Origin: Desulfosudis oleivorans Hxd3
GTDB taxonomy: Bacteria > Desulfobacterota > Desulfobacteria > Desulfobacterales > Desulfosudaceae
Assembly: GCF_000018405.1 (NCBI RefSeq)
Contig: NC_009943.1
Coordinates: 1,491,001-1,555,000 of the forward strand
Reading direction: 5' to 3'
DNA length: 64,000 nucleotides
Shown here: positions 42,905 through 52,559 of the stretch, in pieces
Position numbering within the stretch: position 1 is the first letter of the stretch
Layout: each line of letters begins with the position of its first letter
Made by a program: the position numbers and the translations under genes
Notes under the pieces: generated by a model
Databases searched by the model: none
Seen by the model: the letters and a program-made list of their open reading frames with translations, nothing else
Told to the model about the DNA's origin: nothing

Positions 42905-43866
42905 TGGAAAAGGATGCTGTTATCTATATAGCCGGCCATCGGGGTCTGGCCGGATCGGCTCTGGTAAGACAACTGGAAGCACAGGGGTATACCGACCTGC
43001 TGACCCGGACCCATGCCGAACTGGACCTGACCTGCCAGGCTGACACAGAGTCCTTTTTTCAGGCCCACCGGCCGGCGTATGTGTTTATGGCGGCGGCAAA
43101 AGTGGGCGGCATTCTGGCCAACAATACTTTTCCGGCTGAGTTCATCTATCAGAACCTGGCCATTCAGACCAATATCATTCACGCGGCTTATCGTGCCGGG
43201 GTCCGGCGGTTGCTGTTTCTGGGCTCGTCGTGTATTTATCCCAGGGAGTGTCCTCAGCCCATGAAAGAGGGACACCTGCTCACCGGTCCCCTGGAGCCGA
43301 CCAACGAGCCCTATGCCGTGGCCAAGATCGCGGGCATCAAGATGTGCCAGTCCTACAACCGGCAGTACAACACCCGGTTTGTGGCGGTGATGCCCACCAA
43401 TCTTTACGGCCCCAATGATAATTTTGATCTGGAGACCAGCCACGTGCTGCCGGCCCTGATCCGCAAGTTTCACGAGGCCAAAAAAAGCGGCGCAAAAGAT
43501 GTGGTTGTCTGGGGCACGGGCAAACCCCGGCGGGAGTTTCTGCATGTCGATGACCTGGCGCATGCCGGCCTGTTTATAATGAACCTGCCGGACGCCGATT
43601 TCGACCGGCTGGCCGGCGGCAGCGGTGCCCCGTTGATCAACATCGGCACGGGCAAAGACATTTCCATCGCCGAGCTGGCCGGGCTGATTAAAGAAATAAC
43701 CGGGTTTGAAGGCGATATCCGTTTTGACGCGACAAAACCGGACGGCACCTTTCAGAAACTGCTGGACGTGTCCCGTATGACAGCCCTGGGATGGCAGGCA
43801 AAAACCGACCTGCGAACCGGAATCCAAAGCACCTACCAGTGGTGTCTGGATCATCATGTCTTCTGA
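42904..43866 (+). CDS. fcl: GDP-L-fucose synthase
   Basis: The 320-residue epimerase/reductase has GHRGLAGSALV at the NADP site, the AAAKVGGILANNTFPAEFIYQNLAIQTNII segment and FLGSSCIYPRECPQPMKE, which are diagnostic. YAVAKIAG provides the Tyr/Lys pair. It completes GDP-fucose synthesis from the gmd product. ATG 42904 overlaps the gmd stop; the GTG at 42901 is an alternative. Confidence 0.94.
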   Translation: MEKDAVIYIAGHRGLAGSALVRQLEAQGYTDLLTRTHAELDLTCQADTESFFQAHRPAYVFMAAAKVGGILANNTFPAEFIYQNLAIQTNIIHAAYRAGVRRLLFLGSSCIYPRECPQPMKEGHLLTGPLEPTNEPYAVAKIAGIKMCQSYNRQYNTRFVAVMPTNLYGPNDNFDLETSHVLPALIRKFHEAKKSGAKDVVVWGTGKPRREFLHVDDLAHAGLFIMNLPDADFDRLAGGSGAPLINIGTGKDISIAELAGLIKEITGFEGDIRFDATKPDGTFQKLLDVSRMTALGWQAKTDLRTGIQSTYQWCLDHHVF

Positions 43867-43916
43867 TTTATCTTTATTTTTCCTTGATTTACATATGATC
43901 AGGTGGTTAAATACGC

Positions 43917-43935
43917 ATGTTCAAAAAATGAACAT
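43917..43935. promoter_or_regulatory. Inverted repeat upstream of the winged-helix regulator
   Basis: ATGTTCA-AAAAA-TGAACAT is a perfect 7-bp dyad with a 5-base centre, 86 bases before the regulator's start. Its size and spacing suit a dimeric winged-helix protein, so it may be an autoregulatory operator. It lacks a T run on the plus strand and is not a good terminator. Confidence 0.45.
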
Positions 43936-44020
43936 ACGCTACTGATGGCATTGTCATGACGCGGTGTTCCGGACCTGCAAAGCCGCAGGCGCTGTTTCGT
44001 TTGACAATGGACAAGAGCTG

Positions 44021-44599
44021 ATGGACAAAATCGATCTTCGTACATTGCAGATTTTAGAAGAGATTGGTCAGGACGGGCAGTTGAGCCAGCGACGGCTGGC
44101 CGATCGACTAGGGATTTCCCTGGGGCTGGTTAACTCTTTTGTCAAGCGGCTGGCCAATAAGGGGTATTTTAAAATCATCAATACACCGCCCAACCGGTTT
44201 GTATACGTGCTCACCCCCAAGGGGTTCGCGGAAAAGGCGAGGCTCTCTTATAAGTACATTACCTATTCCTACCGGTTTTACAGAAATGCCCGGCATCAGC
44301 TCCGCGAATTGTTTATCGAACTGACCGGAGCGGGAGTTGGATCGGTGGTGTTCGCCGGCATCAGCGATTTTGCGGAGATCGCCTATCTTTCCCTTCAGGA
44401 GGTTCCGGTGACCCTTGCAGGGGTTGTGGATGACGCAGACGGACGACATCTTTTTTTCGGTCATGTGGTGCGGCCGGTGCATGAGATTGCCGGTTTTTCT
44501 TATGATCGGGTTCTGATTACCGACATTGAGCATCACGAACGGCTGCAGACCCTCCTGGAGCAGATGGGAATCGCAAGGTCACGAATTCGGGTGCCATGA
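44021..44599 (+). CDS. Winged-helix transcriptional regulator of the polysaccharide locus
   Basis: The 192-residue protein opens with a MarR-like winged helix: LRTLQILEEIGQDGQLSQRRLADRLGISLGLVNSFVKRLANKGYFKI (about residues 6-52). A basic linker follows (RHQLRELFIELTGAG), then a Rossmann-like domain GSVVFAGISDFAEIAYLSLQEVPVTLAGVVDD, similar to a CoA/nucleotide-binding sensor. Such two-part proteins are often seen inside exopolysaccharide clusters. Two dyads lie in front of the next gene. ATG 44021 is preferred over the GTG at 43964 because the HTH begins only after it. Confidence 0.72.
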   Translation: MDKIDLRTLQILEEIGQDGQLSQRRLADRLGISLGLVNSFVKRLANKGYFKIINTPPNRFVYVLTPKGFAEKARLSYKYITYSYRFYRNARHQLRELFIELTGAGVGSVVFAGISDFAEIAYLSLQEVPVTLAGVVDDADGRHLFFGHVVRPVHEIAGFSYDRVLITDIEHHERLQTLLEQMGIARSRIRVP

Positions 44600-44706
44600 G
44601 GACGGTTTTGACGGAAGCCGGACAAAGCAATTACCGGTTTTCCCGGAATCGGCACAGTGCGGTTGAGTTCCGTTTTGATTAAAAAGTTGCATTTTCTTAA
44701 TAGAGA

Positions 44707-44754
44707 GGATAAGCGGTATCCTGTTTTTTACTACAGAGGGATAGAACGGTATCC
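44707..44754. promoter_or_regulatory. Tandem operator-like dyads before the ABC exporter
   Basis: GGATA-AGCGG-TATCC (44707-44721) and GGATA-GAACGG-TATCC (44739-44754) are two similar inverted repeats with centres 32 to 33 bases apart, close to three helical turns. They lie 47 bases before the exporter start and just after the regulator gene. They look like sites for a regulator that binds on one face of the helix. Confidence 0.55.
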
Positions 44755-44800
44755 GTTTGATTTTTCGTCGACAGTGCATATTAATTTTTGAAATTTTGCC

Positions 44801-45598
44801 ATGAAGCTCAATACAGTTGCCAGCGCAAACCACAGAGACTGGGGTCATATCGTTGATCTGGTCATACAGAAGTCCAAAGCCGGGTTGCGGGCCGAGGCCT
44901 CCCGCGGATATCTCGGGGTTTTGTGGTGGGTCCTTGAGCCTCTGCTGTACATGTCTATTTTCTATGTCATCTTTGTCCACCTGTTTCACCGGGGAGATGA
45001 GAACTTTATCATGTTCCTGCTGACCGGGCTGATCGTATGGAAATGGTTTGCCACAACCGTCATGAACGGCGCCAACAGTCTCATGGCCAACTCAAGCCTC
45101 ATGAATCAGGTTTATTTGCCCAAAATAATCTTTCCATTGACTGCCGTTGTCACCAATACGTTTAAATTTTTGCTGATTCTTTCGCTGTTCCTTGTTTTTC
45201 TGCAATTTACGTCGATACAAGTGTCATGGACATGGCTTCTGCTGCCGTTGCTGGTGCTGACCCAGTTATTGTTGATGATCGGACTTTGCAGCCTGCTCGC
45301 AGCCATTATGCCCTTTTTCCCTGATCTGCAGGCCATCTTGCAAAACATCATGATGATGATGCTTTTTCTTTCCGGCGTTTTTTTTGATATCGGTCGGTTG
45401 CCGACGTCTGTCCAATCCTATTTCTGGTTAAATCCAATGGCGACTCTTATCGCCATGTATCGCAAGCTGCTGCTGGATGGTGTGGCGCCGGACTTTAAGC
45501 AACTTTTTTGGATTGTATTGTTTTCGCTGATGGTGCTGGCATTGTCACTAATGCTGCTGCGCCGTTTTGATCGGGTATACCCCAAAATTATTCTTTAA
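44801..45598 (+). CDS. wzm: ABC-2 polysaccharide export permease
   Basis: The 265-residue protein has six hydrophobic helices and the ABC-2 pattern: LVIQKSKAGLRAEASRGYLGVLWWVLEPLLYMSIFYVIF at the start and FLSGVFFDIGRLPTSVQSYFWLNPMATLIAMYRKLLLDG near the end. It forms the membrane channel for a lipid-linked glycan or O-antigen, with the ATPase 12 bases downstream. The symbol is by analogy. Confidence 0.85.
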   Translation: MKLNTVASANHRDWGHIVDLVIQKSKAGLRAEASRGYLGVLWWVLEPLLYMSIFYVIFVHLFHRGDENFIMFLLTGLIVWKWFATTVMNGANSLMANSSLMNQVYLPKIIFPLTAVVTNTFKFLLILSLFLVFLQFTSIQVSWTWLLLPLLVLTQLLLMIGLCSLLAAIMPFFPDLQAILQNIMMMMLFLSGVFFDIGRLPTSVQSYFWLNPMATLIAMYRKLLLDGVAPDFKQLFWIVLFSLMVLALSLMLLRRFDRVYPKIIL

Positions 45599-45610
45599 AT
45601 ATTCGTGCCG

Positions 45611-46366
45611 ATGGTATCAAACACATTGAAAAGACAGACCCCCGCCACTGAAGACAAAATTCTGAGTCTGGAAAACATCGGCCTGTATTACAGCCGGCGC
45701 CAGGGGATTTTGAAACGTTCCCGCTTCTGGGCATTGAAGGACGTCTCTTTTGATCTGTATACCGGTGAAACCCTGGGTGTGATCGGCAGGAACGGAGTAG
45801 GCAAAAGCACTCTGCTGCGGGTTCTGGCCGGTATTGTGGCCCCTGATACCGGAAGGGTGGTGGTGCATCGCCCGGGACTTCGCATTTCCCTGATTTCCAT
45901 TGGTGCAGGATTTGTCGGGCATTTAAGCGGCCGTGAGAATGCGATCCTGAGCGGCATGATGCTGGGCGCCAAGAAGGAGGAGATCCTTTCCCGAATGGAT
46001 CAGATCATGGCTTTTGCCGATCTGGGCAGCTTCTTCGATGAACCGGTCAATACCTATTCTACCGGCATGCGCGCCCGTCTGGGTTTTTCCGCGGCGTATT
46101 ATCTTGATCCGGATGTTATTCTGCTGGATGAAGTTCTGGGTGTGGGGGACGAAGCGTTTCGTATCAAATCTACTGACGCCATGAAGGAACGCATCAAGTC
46201 TGAAAAAACAGTGGTGCTGGTCTCCCACACCGTGCCCTTGATTCGGGAGCTTTGCGACCGGCTGGTATGGATTGAGGGTGGAAAGACCATGGCCCATGGC
46301 GATGTGGCCGATGTGCTGGATGCGTATCTGAGCGGTGCAGGGCAGGGGAGACCCCCGTCAAAGTAA
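45611..46366 (+). CDS. wzt: ABC transporter ATPase for polysaccharide export
   Basis: The 251-residue ATPase has Walker A GRNGVGKST (59-67), signature YSTGMRARLGFS (about 146-157), Walker B VILLDEVLGVGDEAF and a switch His in VLVSHT. The ALKDVSFDLYTGE start and GMRARL signature are those of Wzt/TagH-type exporters. It has no C-terminal carbohydrate-binding domain, which long Wzt proteins use to check the glycan end. A GTG at 45605 is an alternative start. Confidence 0.87.
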   Translation: MVSNTLKRQTPATEDKILSLENIGLYYSRRQGILKRSRFWALKDVSFDLYTGETLGVIGRNGVGKSTLLRVLAGIVAPDTGRVVVHRPGLRISLISIGAGFVGHLSGRENAILSGMMLGAKKEEILSRMDQIMAFADLGSFFDEPVNTYSTGMRARLGFSAAYYLDPDVILLDEVLGVGDEAFRIKSTDAMKERIKSEKTVVLVSHTVPLIRELCDRLVWIEGGKTMAHGDVADVLDAYLSGAGQGRPPSK

Positions 46367-46402
46367 CGCATGTGAATCGGTTTTACGTTTAAAGGGTTGA
46401 GG

Positions 46403-47191
46403 ATGAAACGGTTTTTTCTTATGACGCGGGGCCGTACCGGTTCTACGGCGATTGTTGATGAGCTGAACAATCTGAAGGGTGTTTTTGCGGAGCAGGAGAT
46501 CTTCAGGAAAGGGGATTTCAGGGACGCTCTGAAAGAACCCTTCATGCAGGATTTTCAATTTCAGTTTGCGATTCCATTTGATTTGTGGAAACTCTGGAAG
46601 ACGCAAGGGTCCTGGTGGCGGCAGACCTGGAAATGCATGTTTGATAATCGCCAGATGGCCGGTGATTACCTTCGGGAACTGGAGGAGATCATGGCACGAA
46701 GAAAAGACGCGTCGGCCTTTGGCTTTAAGGCGTTGAGTCACCACTTCAGCCAGAAGCCATTCCTTAAAAAAGTGCTGATCGATCAGGGCTATCGGGCGAT
46801 CTATCTGACCCGTAACATCCCCCGCCAGGTGATTTCCGGTATGATCGCCAAACAGCGGGGCGTCTATAACCAGAAAGATTACAAGGACGACGGCCGCTAT
46901 AGAATTGACCTTGACGAATTTGAGAGGTCGGTTGTGTATGGGATCCGGGGAGTTCAGAAAGATCTGACCTTTCTTCGGCGGCGCAGGTTTGATTTTATTG
47001 AAGTCTCCTATGAGGATTTTACCACTGACCGCGAAGCCTTTTTTGCGCGGGTGCTGGAGTTCCTGGATATCGCCTTTGAGGTGCCCAGGGCAAGCGACTA
47101 CTCAGTTATGATTAAAGACCTGCGCCATACCGTTGAAAATTATGACGCCATTCTCAAGCGGGCATCGGCAATGGGTCTGGAAATCGCGTAG
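46403..47191 (+). CDS. Sulfotransferase-like protein
   Basis: The 262-residue protein begins RFFLMTRGRTGSTAIVDELNN, the 5'-phosphosulfate-binding loop of PAPS-dependent sulfotransferases, and has AIYLTRNIPRQVISGM, which fits the 3'-phosphate-binding part. A late helix FEVPRASDYSVMIKDLRHTVENYD is typical of the family. It may sulfate a sugar of the exported glycan, which suits a sulfate-reducing marine-type lifestyle. AAAGGG precedes ATG 46403. Confidence 0.7.
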   Translation: MKRFFLMTRGRTGSTAIVDELNNLKGVFAEQEIFRKGDFRDALKEPFMQDFQFQFAIPFDLWKLWKTQGSWWRQTWKCMFDNRQMAGDYLRELEEIMARRKDASAFGFKALSHHFSQKPFLKKVLIDQGYRAIYLTRNIPRQVISGMIAKQRGVYNQKDYKDDGRYRIDLDEFERSVVYGIRGVQKDLTFLRRRRFDFIEVSYEDFTTDREAFFARVLEFLDIAFEVPRASDYSVMIKDLRHTVENYDAILKRASAMGLEIA

Positions 47192-47324
47192 GGGAAGTGG
47201 TATCTGTAACCGGCTATAAAAAAGCATATCCCGCGCCAGTGAGGTTGTTGACAGGCTTTGTGTTTTATCTGAATCCCCGGCGAATTGAAGCGGCGCAAAC
47301 AGTCGGGAACCGTTGGAGGGCTTA

Positions 47325-48806
47325 ATGCCTTTGTTTCGAGACAACAGATCGATGCGGCACGATGCCTTACGTCACCCGCTGCCTTCGAATATTGCCATCT
47401 GGTCACCATCCGATGATGATGGCGTTTTCCCGCTCGATGGCTTGCGCCCCGCTATCCGTCATATAAACACGTCATCTAAAAAAAAAGGCGACCCCCTTGC
47501 CAGGCTGCGGGTGACCTGGATGGGAAGGTTTTACACAAAGCATTTCAAGCGGTACGCCTTTATTCGATGGCTGGCGTCCTGGCTGTGGCGCAACCTGTAT
47601 CCGGTTTATCTCAATTTTATTGCGGGCCTTTCCATTTATTTCCGTAACAGGAAGGCGATGAGACGGCGGCGCCTGATAACCCTGACGGAATACGCGGCGG
47701 CGCAGCATCTGCAGAAAGTAAAACTGGCCGATGCCGGCCTGGTAAAAACACCGGCACCGGCAGTCTATCCTGCCGGTGACCGGGACTGCCTGCAATCACC
47801 TCACGAGGAGTACATATTTCCGGAAGTGTTTGTCGCCAGCATTAAAAACGGTATGGTCTATGGCGGCACCAATCTTATATTGCTTGAAGACCAGGTGATT
47901 TGCCACGACCTGTACGATTTCAAACGGGACTACACATCCGAGGAGATGCACGGCCGGACAGTGATTGACCCCGCAGGCCGCCGTATTCGATGGATACTCC
48001 ATGATGAGACGCCTGAACAGATTCCCATGGCCGCCGCCTTTGTCGATGCCTGCGCGCCTAACTATGCCCACTGGATGACCGAGGTACTGCCCCGTATCGC
48101 CCTTTTTTGTAATGAGCCCCGGTTTAATCGTATTCCCATTGTGGTGAACGACGGGCTTCATGAAAACATAATGGAATCGCTGTTCTTCGTGGCCGGTCCG
48201 GAGCGTGAAATCATCACCCTGCCGATCGGCAGGGCCTTGGCCATCGACACCCTGTACCTAACATCAGTGGCCGGTTATGTGCCTTTTGAACGTCGCACCA
48301 CCAAGCTTTCGGGACACTCTCACGGCAGGTTCAGCCCACGGGCGTTTGAACTGCTACGCGAGCGCATGGCAGTGCTTGACCCAAAGACCGGGAACCGGGA
48401 CTGGCCGGAAAAAATTGTTTTGCACCGGAATTCGGGTTACAGAAAGGTCGTCAATATAGATGAAATCGAAAGTGAACTGGTCGGCCGGGGTTATGCTGTT
48501 GTTCAGCCTGAAAAGCTGACCTTTTTACAGCAGGTCCACCTGTTCAGCCATGTAAAGCATATCGTGGGATCATCCGGTTCGGCCCTGGCAAACATGATGT
48601 TTGCTCCAAAAGATGCGAAAATAATAATCCTTTTGAATAAACATCCGGATACCAGTTACTGGTATTGGCAGAACATGGCCTGCACCTGCGGTAACAGGAT
48701 TCACTACGTGCTGGGAAAGTCGCGTGACATCGGTAACAACGGCATCCATGCTGATTTTGAAATCCGCATGGATCATCTGATTGCGTCGATAGAGGGAGAA
48801 TCATGA
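47325..48806 (+). CDS. Glycosyltransferase family 61 protein
   Basis: The 493-residue protein has the GT61/DUF563 core in its second half: DACAPNYAHWMTEVLPRIALF (about 235-256), KIVLHRNSGYRKVVN and HIVGSSGSALANMMFAPKDAKIIIL. The first 120 residues are basic and hold an amphipathic helix (YAFIRWLASWLWRNLYPVYLNFIAGLSIYF), probably for membrane contact. It should add a sugar such as xylose or a related residue. ATG 47325 follows GGAGGG. It overlaps the next gene by four bases. Confidence 0.8.
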   Translation: MPLFRDNRSMRHDALRHPLPSNIAIWSPSDDDGVFPLDGLRPAIRHINTSSKKKGDPLARLRVTWMGRFYTKHFKRYAFIRWLASWLWRNLYPVYLNFIAGLSIYFRNRKAMRRRRLITLTEYAAAQHLQKVKLADAGLVKTPAPAVYPAGDRDCLQSPHEEYIFPEVFVASIKNGMVYGGTNLILLEDQVICHDLYDFKRDYTSEEMHGRTVIDPAGRRIRWILHDETPEQIPMAAAFVDACAPNYAHWMTEVLPRIALFCNEPRFNRIPIVVNDGLHENIMESLFFVAGPEREIITLPIGRALAIDTLYLTSVAGYVPFERRTTKLSGHSHGRFSPRAFELLRERMAVLDPKTGNRDWPEKIVLHRNSGYRKVVNIDEIESELVGRGYAVVQPEKLTFLQQVHLFSHVKHIVGSSGSALANMMFAPKDAKIIILLNKHPDTSYWYWQNMACTCGNRIHYVLGKSRDIGNNGIHADFEIRMDHLIASIEGES

Positions 48807-49555
48807 TGGGCAGGGAGAACATTCATCCTACGGCACTTGTTGATCCATGTGCCAAAATCGCCGATAAGGTGAAAATCGGCCCATTCAGTATTGTTCACGC
48901 CAATGTTGTCCTGGAGGAGGGCTGTGATATTGGTGCTTATTGCGAACTGGGAGTGAAAACCGCTTTGGGTGACGGCTCACCACTGCTGGTGGGTAAAAAC
49001 GCCTTAATCCGATCCCACTCTGTTTTTTATGAATCTTCCTGTTTTGCCGAAGGCCTGACCACAGGACACCGTGTAACGGTACGAGAAAAAACCATTGCCG
49101 GGAAAAACCTTCAGATAGGCACACTGAGTGATATACAAGGTGATTGCGTGATCGGAGATTACGTCCGCTTCCACTCCAATGTACATATCGGAAAGGGGGC
49201 CTGTATCGGAAATTTTGTGTGGATTTTTCCATATGTTGTGCTTACAAATGATCCTCATCCGCCGAGTAGCGTATTGAAGGGTGTCACGGTGGAGGATTTC
49301 GCGGTCATTGCAACAATGACCGTGGTGTTGCCGGGTGTAAACATCGGGAAGGGGGCGCTGATTGCAGCACATGCGTTGCTGAAAACGGATGCCGAGCCAG
49401 GCATGTTATATATGGGGGTGCCGGCAAAAAAAATCTGCAATGCTTCCCAGATAAAACTTCAGGACGGGACAGAGCGGCCAGCCTATCCATGGATATCGCA
49501 TTTTTCAAGGGGGTACCCCGACACTGTTGTAAAGGATTGGAAAAAAAATGAATAA
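48803..49555 (+). CDS. fdtC: Left-handed beta-helix acetyltransferase (FdtC-like)
   Basis: The 250-residue protein is made of hexapeptide repeats (IHPTALVDPCAKIADKVKIGPFSIVHANVVLEEGCDIG; VRFHSNVHIGKGACIGNFVWIFPYVVLTNDPHPPS). Located beside FdtA- and FdtB-like genes, it probably acetylates the 3-amino group of a dTDP-3-amino-3,6-dideoxyhexose. The active histidine should be in the RFHSNVHIG coil. ATG 48803 overlaps the GT61 stop codon. Confidence 0.72.
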   Translation: MMGRENIHPTALVDPCAKIADKVKIGPFSIVHANVVLEEGCDIGAYCELGVKTALGDGSPLLVGKNALIRSHSVFYESSCFAEGLTTGHRVTVREKTIAGKNLQIGTLSDIQGDCVIGDYVRFHSNVHIGKGACIGNFVWIFPYVVLTNDPHPPSSVLKGVTVEDFAVIATMTVVLPGVNIGKGALIAAHALLKTDAEPGMLYMGVPAKKICNASQIKLQDGTERPAYPWISHFSRGYPDTVVKDWKKNE

Positions 49556-49630
49556 ACATGTACACAATATCAGAAATTCCTGCCTTTTGATGTCAACGAT
49601 GAGTGAAAACCGCTAGAACAGGAAGAGATA

Positions 49631-50047
49631 ATGAGCCTGGATAAATGCCAAATTATTCATCTGCCCCGCATCAATGACCCCCGCGGGAACCTCACTTTCG
49701 TGGAAGCCGGGCGGCACATTCCGTTTTCCATACAGCGGGTTTACTACCTGTATGACGTCCCCGGTGGCGCCGAGCGCGGCGGGCATGCCCACAAGGAACT
49801 GCACCAGCTCATCATTGCCATGTCCGGTTCTTTTGATATCCATCTTGACGACGGACGGTCAAAAAAGTCCGTGCACATGAACCGGAGTTACTACGGTCTT
49901 TATGTGTGCCCCATGATCTGGAGAGAAATTGACAATTTTTCATCCGGGGCAGTGTGCATGGTGCTGGCCTCCAATTATTATGACGAGGCCGATTATTACC
50001 GGGACTACCATCAATTTATCGATGTGGTGAAAGGGAATGCCGGATGA
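49631..50047 (+). CDS. fdtA: dTDP-4-keto-6-deoxyglucose 3,4-ketoisomerase (FdtA/QdtA-like)
   Basis: The 138-residue cupin has the family run [44 protein letters not shown] with two active histidines, and [19 protein letters not shown]. It moves the keto group of dTDP-4-keto-6-deoxyglucose from C4 to C3. Whether the product is the galacto (Fdt) or gluco (Qdt) isomer cannot be told by eye. It overlaps the aminotransferase gene by four bases. Confidence 0.85.
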   Translation: MSLDKCQIIHLPRINDPRGNLTFVEAGRHIPFSIQRVYYLYDVPGGAERGGHAHKELHQLIIAMSGSFDIHLDDGRSKKSVHMNRSYYGLYVCPMIWREIDNFSSGAVCMVLASNYYDEADYYRDYHQFIDVVKGNAG

Positions 50048-51162
50048 GAACCGTTCCTTTTCTGGATCTCGGCCGGCTGCACCGGTCTATTCGGGAACCC
50101 CTTGACGCGGCCTACCACCGGGTCATGGATTCCGGGTGGTTTATCATGGGGCCGGAGCTGGAAGCCTTTGAAACGGAATTCGCCCGGTATTGCGAGGTCC
50201 GGCATTGCATCGGCGTGGGCAACGGGCTTGAAGCCCTGCGCCTGCTGCTGCAGGCTTACGGTATCGGCCCGGGGGATGAGGTGGTTGTCCCGTCCAACAC
50301 ATTTATTGCCACCTGGCTGGCGGTGACCGAATGCGGGGCCACACCCGTGCCGGTGGAGCCGGACATCAGAACCCATAATATGAATCCGGTAGAGATCGGA
50401 CAGGTTATCAACAGCCGCACCCGCGCGATTATTCCCGTTCACCTGTACGGGCAGACGGCCGACATGGATCCGATCAATGCCATTGCGGCCCGGCACGGTC
50501 TGGTCGTAATTGAGGATGCGGCCCAGGCCCAGGGGGCCCGATACAAGGGCCGGCGCGCCGGTTCCCTGGGCCATGCCGCCGGCACCAGCTTTTATCCCGG
50601 CAAGAACCTTGGAGCGCTGGGTGATGGCGGCGCCGTACTGACCAGTGATGATGCAATTGCCGACAGGGTGAGGCAGCTTCGCAATTATGGTTCGAAATTA
50701 AAATACCGGCATGACCTCATGGGATGCAACAGCCGGCTGGACGAACTGCAGGCCGCTTTTCTGCGGGTGAAGTTGACCGTGCTGGATGAGTGGAATACCC
50801 TTCGCGGGACAGTGGCGGATCAATATGGGGCGCTGCTGGCCCAAGCCGACATGATATTGCCTGACGTACCTTCATTTGCGGAGCCGGTCTGGCACCTTTA
50901 TGTGATCCGCTGCAGGCACCGGGATGCGTTGCAAGCCCACCTGACGCAGCAGGGCATATCCACGGTGATCCATTACCCGGTGCCGCCGCACCGGCAGGCC
51001 TGTTACCAGATTTTTGCCGGCCACAACCTGCCGATTGCCGATCAGCTGGCAGGCGAGGTTCTGAGCCTGCCCATGTTTCCACTGCTGGCACCAGACGAGA
51101 TAAACGCTGTGGCCCATGCGATTATGAACTTTTCACAAGAGATCGTGCAGGAGATGCGATGA
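50044..51162 (+). CDS. fdtB: dTDP-3-amino-3,6-dideoxyhexose aminotransferase (DegT/DnrJ/EryC1 family)
   Basis: The 372-residue PLP enzyme has the DegT core: [50 protein letters not shown] and PLP lysine Lys187 in [16 protein letters not shown]. After the ketoisomerase it would aminate C3 of the sugar nucleotide. With fdtA and fdtC it makes dTDP-Fuc3NAc or dTDP-Qui3NAc. The rmlA/rmlB genes needed for the precursor are not in this window. Confidence 0.87.
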   Translation: MRTVPFLDLGRLHRSIREPLDAAYHRVMDSGWFIMGPELEAFETEFARYCEVRHCIGVGNGLEALRLLLQAYGIGPGDEVVVPSNTFIATWLAVTECGATPVPVEPDIRTHNMNPVEIGQVINSRTRAIIPVHLYGQTADMDPINAIAARHGLVVIEDAAQAQGARYKGRRAGSLGHAAGTSFYPGKNLGALGDGGAVLTSDDAIADRVRQLRNYGSKLKYRHDLMGCNSRLDELQAAFLRVKLTVLDEWNTLRGTVADQYGALLAQADMILPDVPSFAEPVWHLYVIRCRHRDALQAHLTQQGISTVIHYPVPPHRQACYQIFAGHNLPIADQLAGEVLSLPMFPLLAPDEINAVAHAIMNFSQEIVQEMR

Positions 51163-52517
51163 GACTGTTTAAGCACCCATTTTTTTTATTGGGGATGGTT
51201 TATTTTCTGATTCTGATGAGTATTGCGCTCTGGGTGCGTGACATTCCGAATCAGCCGGATGCTTGGCATATCACACTTCAGCAGATTGCAAACGGGGAGA
51301 CGCCGGGCAATACGTCCAGTGGCGACCGTGCGAGTTTTGCCGCTGCCGCCATTGACGTAGCGGAACACGGCCGGATCCGCCCCGAAAAAGAGTGGGTGTT
51401 CAACCTGTGGCCCCCCGGGTTTATTTTTCTGGAAGCCTTGATTATGAAGATTTTTGGCCCGGGAACACCGGTGATCCTGATTTTGCAGATATTGGCGGCC
51501 GTGCTGTTTTCAATCGTGCTGGCGCTGCTTTATGACAATCTGAAGATACACATGCGGCGCCCGGTGCTTGCGGCAGTTCTGCCGCTGTTGATGTTTACAT
51601 TTCCGATGGTCCGCATGTTTCTACTTCAACCCGCCGGGATAACATTGGGGGAGAGCTTTTCCATTGGGTTCTTTCTGGTTTGTATGCTACTGGCCATCCG
51701 CTCGGCCCGGCAGCGCTCGTTGCGGGATGCGGTTTGCGCCGGAATCTGTCTGGCTTTGTCCGCGTATTTCCGGTCGCAATTTGAGTTTATTCTGCTTGTC
51801 CTGACCGCTTGGGGCGTTTTGTTGGTGATTGTGATCCGGATTGCCCGTTTCAGCACCATTGAGCCAGGGTTTCTAAAAGCAACCGCAAAAACTATAGGGG
51901 TTATGCTCCTGGTGGCCCACATCACAATGGTTCCATGGAGAATTTATCGGTGGACCCATTTTTATGAAGGAAACCCACGATGGGTGATGACTACCGATTT
52001 GTACTATGGGAATTCAGTGATGAGGTCTGAAGATTTAAGAGAAATCGGCGGCGGCTGGCTTGTCGCCGGTGGGGGTAATCTGGTGTGCCGGATTGATCCA
52101 TCTGCCTGCGGTGATACGAAAAATGCAAAAAAGCTGTTTTTTAGAATTTTTTTCAGGCACCCGATTCAGTGGTATTCATTAAAATTCAGCGCCATTGGAG
52201 AATACTGGTTCTCATCACCGAGAAATTTTGGAGGCGTAAAAATAGAGCCGGCACGCATGGACTTGGCAGCCAATGGGCTGCTTCTCATGACAGTGGTTGC
52301 AGGAGGGGTTCTGCTATTTACGCGCAGGGTGAGATGTCACGGCCCCTGGATTTTTCTCTCATGGTTCACTATCTCTTTGTTCTCGGCCTATGGGGTAATA
52401 TTCTCACTAGCCCCCCTTGAAGTCCGTTATTTTTATTTTCCCAAAATTGTCGGGCTTTTATTTTTTCTGATGCTGTTAAGCCTTCATTTTTCCCAAAAGA
52501 GAACTTTATACCAATAG
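51159..52517 (+). CDS. Polytopic GT-C-like membrane glycosyltransferase
   Basis: The 452-residue protein has about ten hydrophobic helices. The first outer loop ([18 protein letters not shown]) carries acidic residues, and [22 protein letters not shown] follows, the plan of PMT/ArnT-like enzymes that use polyprenyl-phosphate sugars outside the inner membrane. No close match is evident. It starts inside the end of fdtB (ATGA). Confidence 0.6.
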   Translation: MRLFKHPFFLLGMVYFLILMSIALWVRDIPNQPDAWHITLQQIANGETPGNTSSGDRASFAAAAIDVAEHGRIRPEKEWVFNLWPPGFIFLEALIMKIFGPGTPVILILQILAAVLFSIVLALLYDNLKIHMRRPVLAAVLPLLMFTFPMVRMFLLQPAGITLGESFSIGFFLVCMLLAIRSARQRSLRDAVCAGICLALSAYFRSQFEFILLVLTAWGVLLVIVIRIARFSTIEPGFLKATAKTIGVMLLVAHITMVPWRIYRWTHFYEGNPRWVMTTDLYYGNSVMRSEDLREIGGGWLVAGGGNLVCRIDPSACGDTKNAKKLFFRIFFRHPIQWYSLKFSAIGEYWFSSPRNFGGVKIEPARMDLAANGLLLMTVVAGGVLLFTRRVRCHGPWIFLSWFTISLFSAYGVIFSLAPLEVRYFYFPKIVGLLFFLMLLSLHFSQKRTLYQ

Positions 52518-52559
52518 GGCAGTATCGGTATCGCCGTTCATAAGACAGGGAAGATCGTG

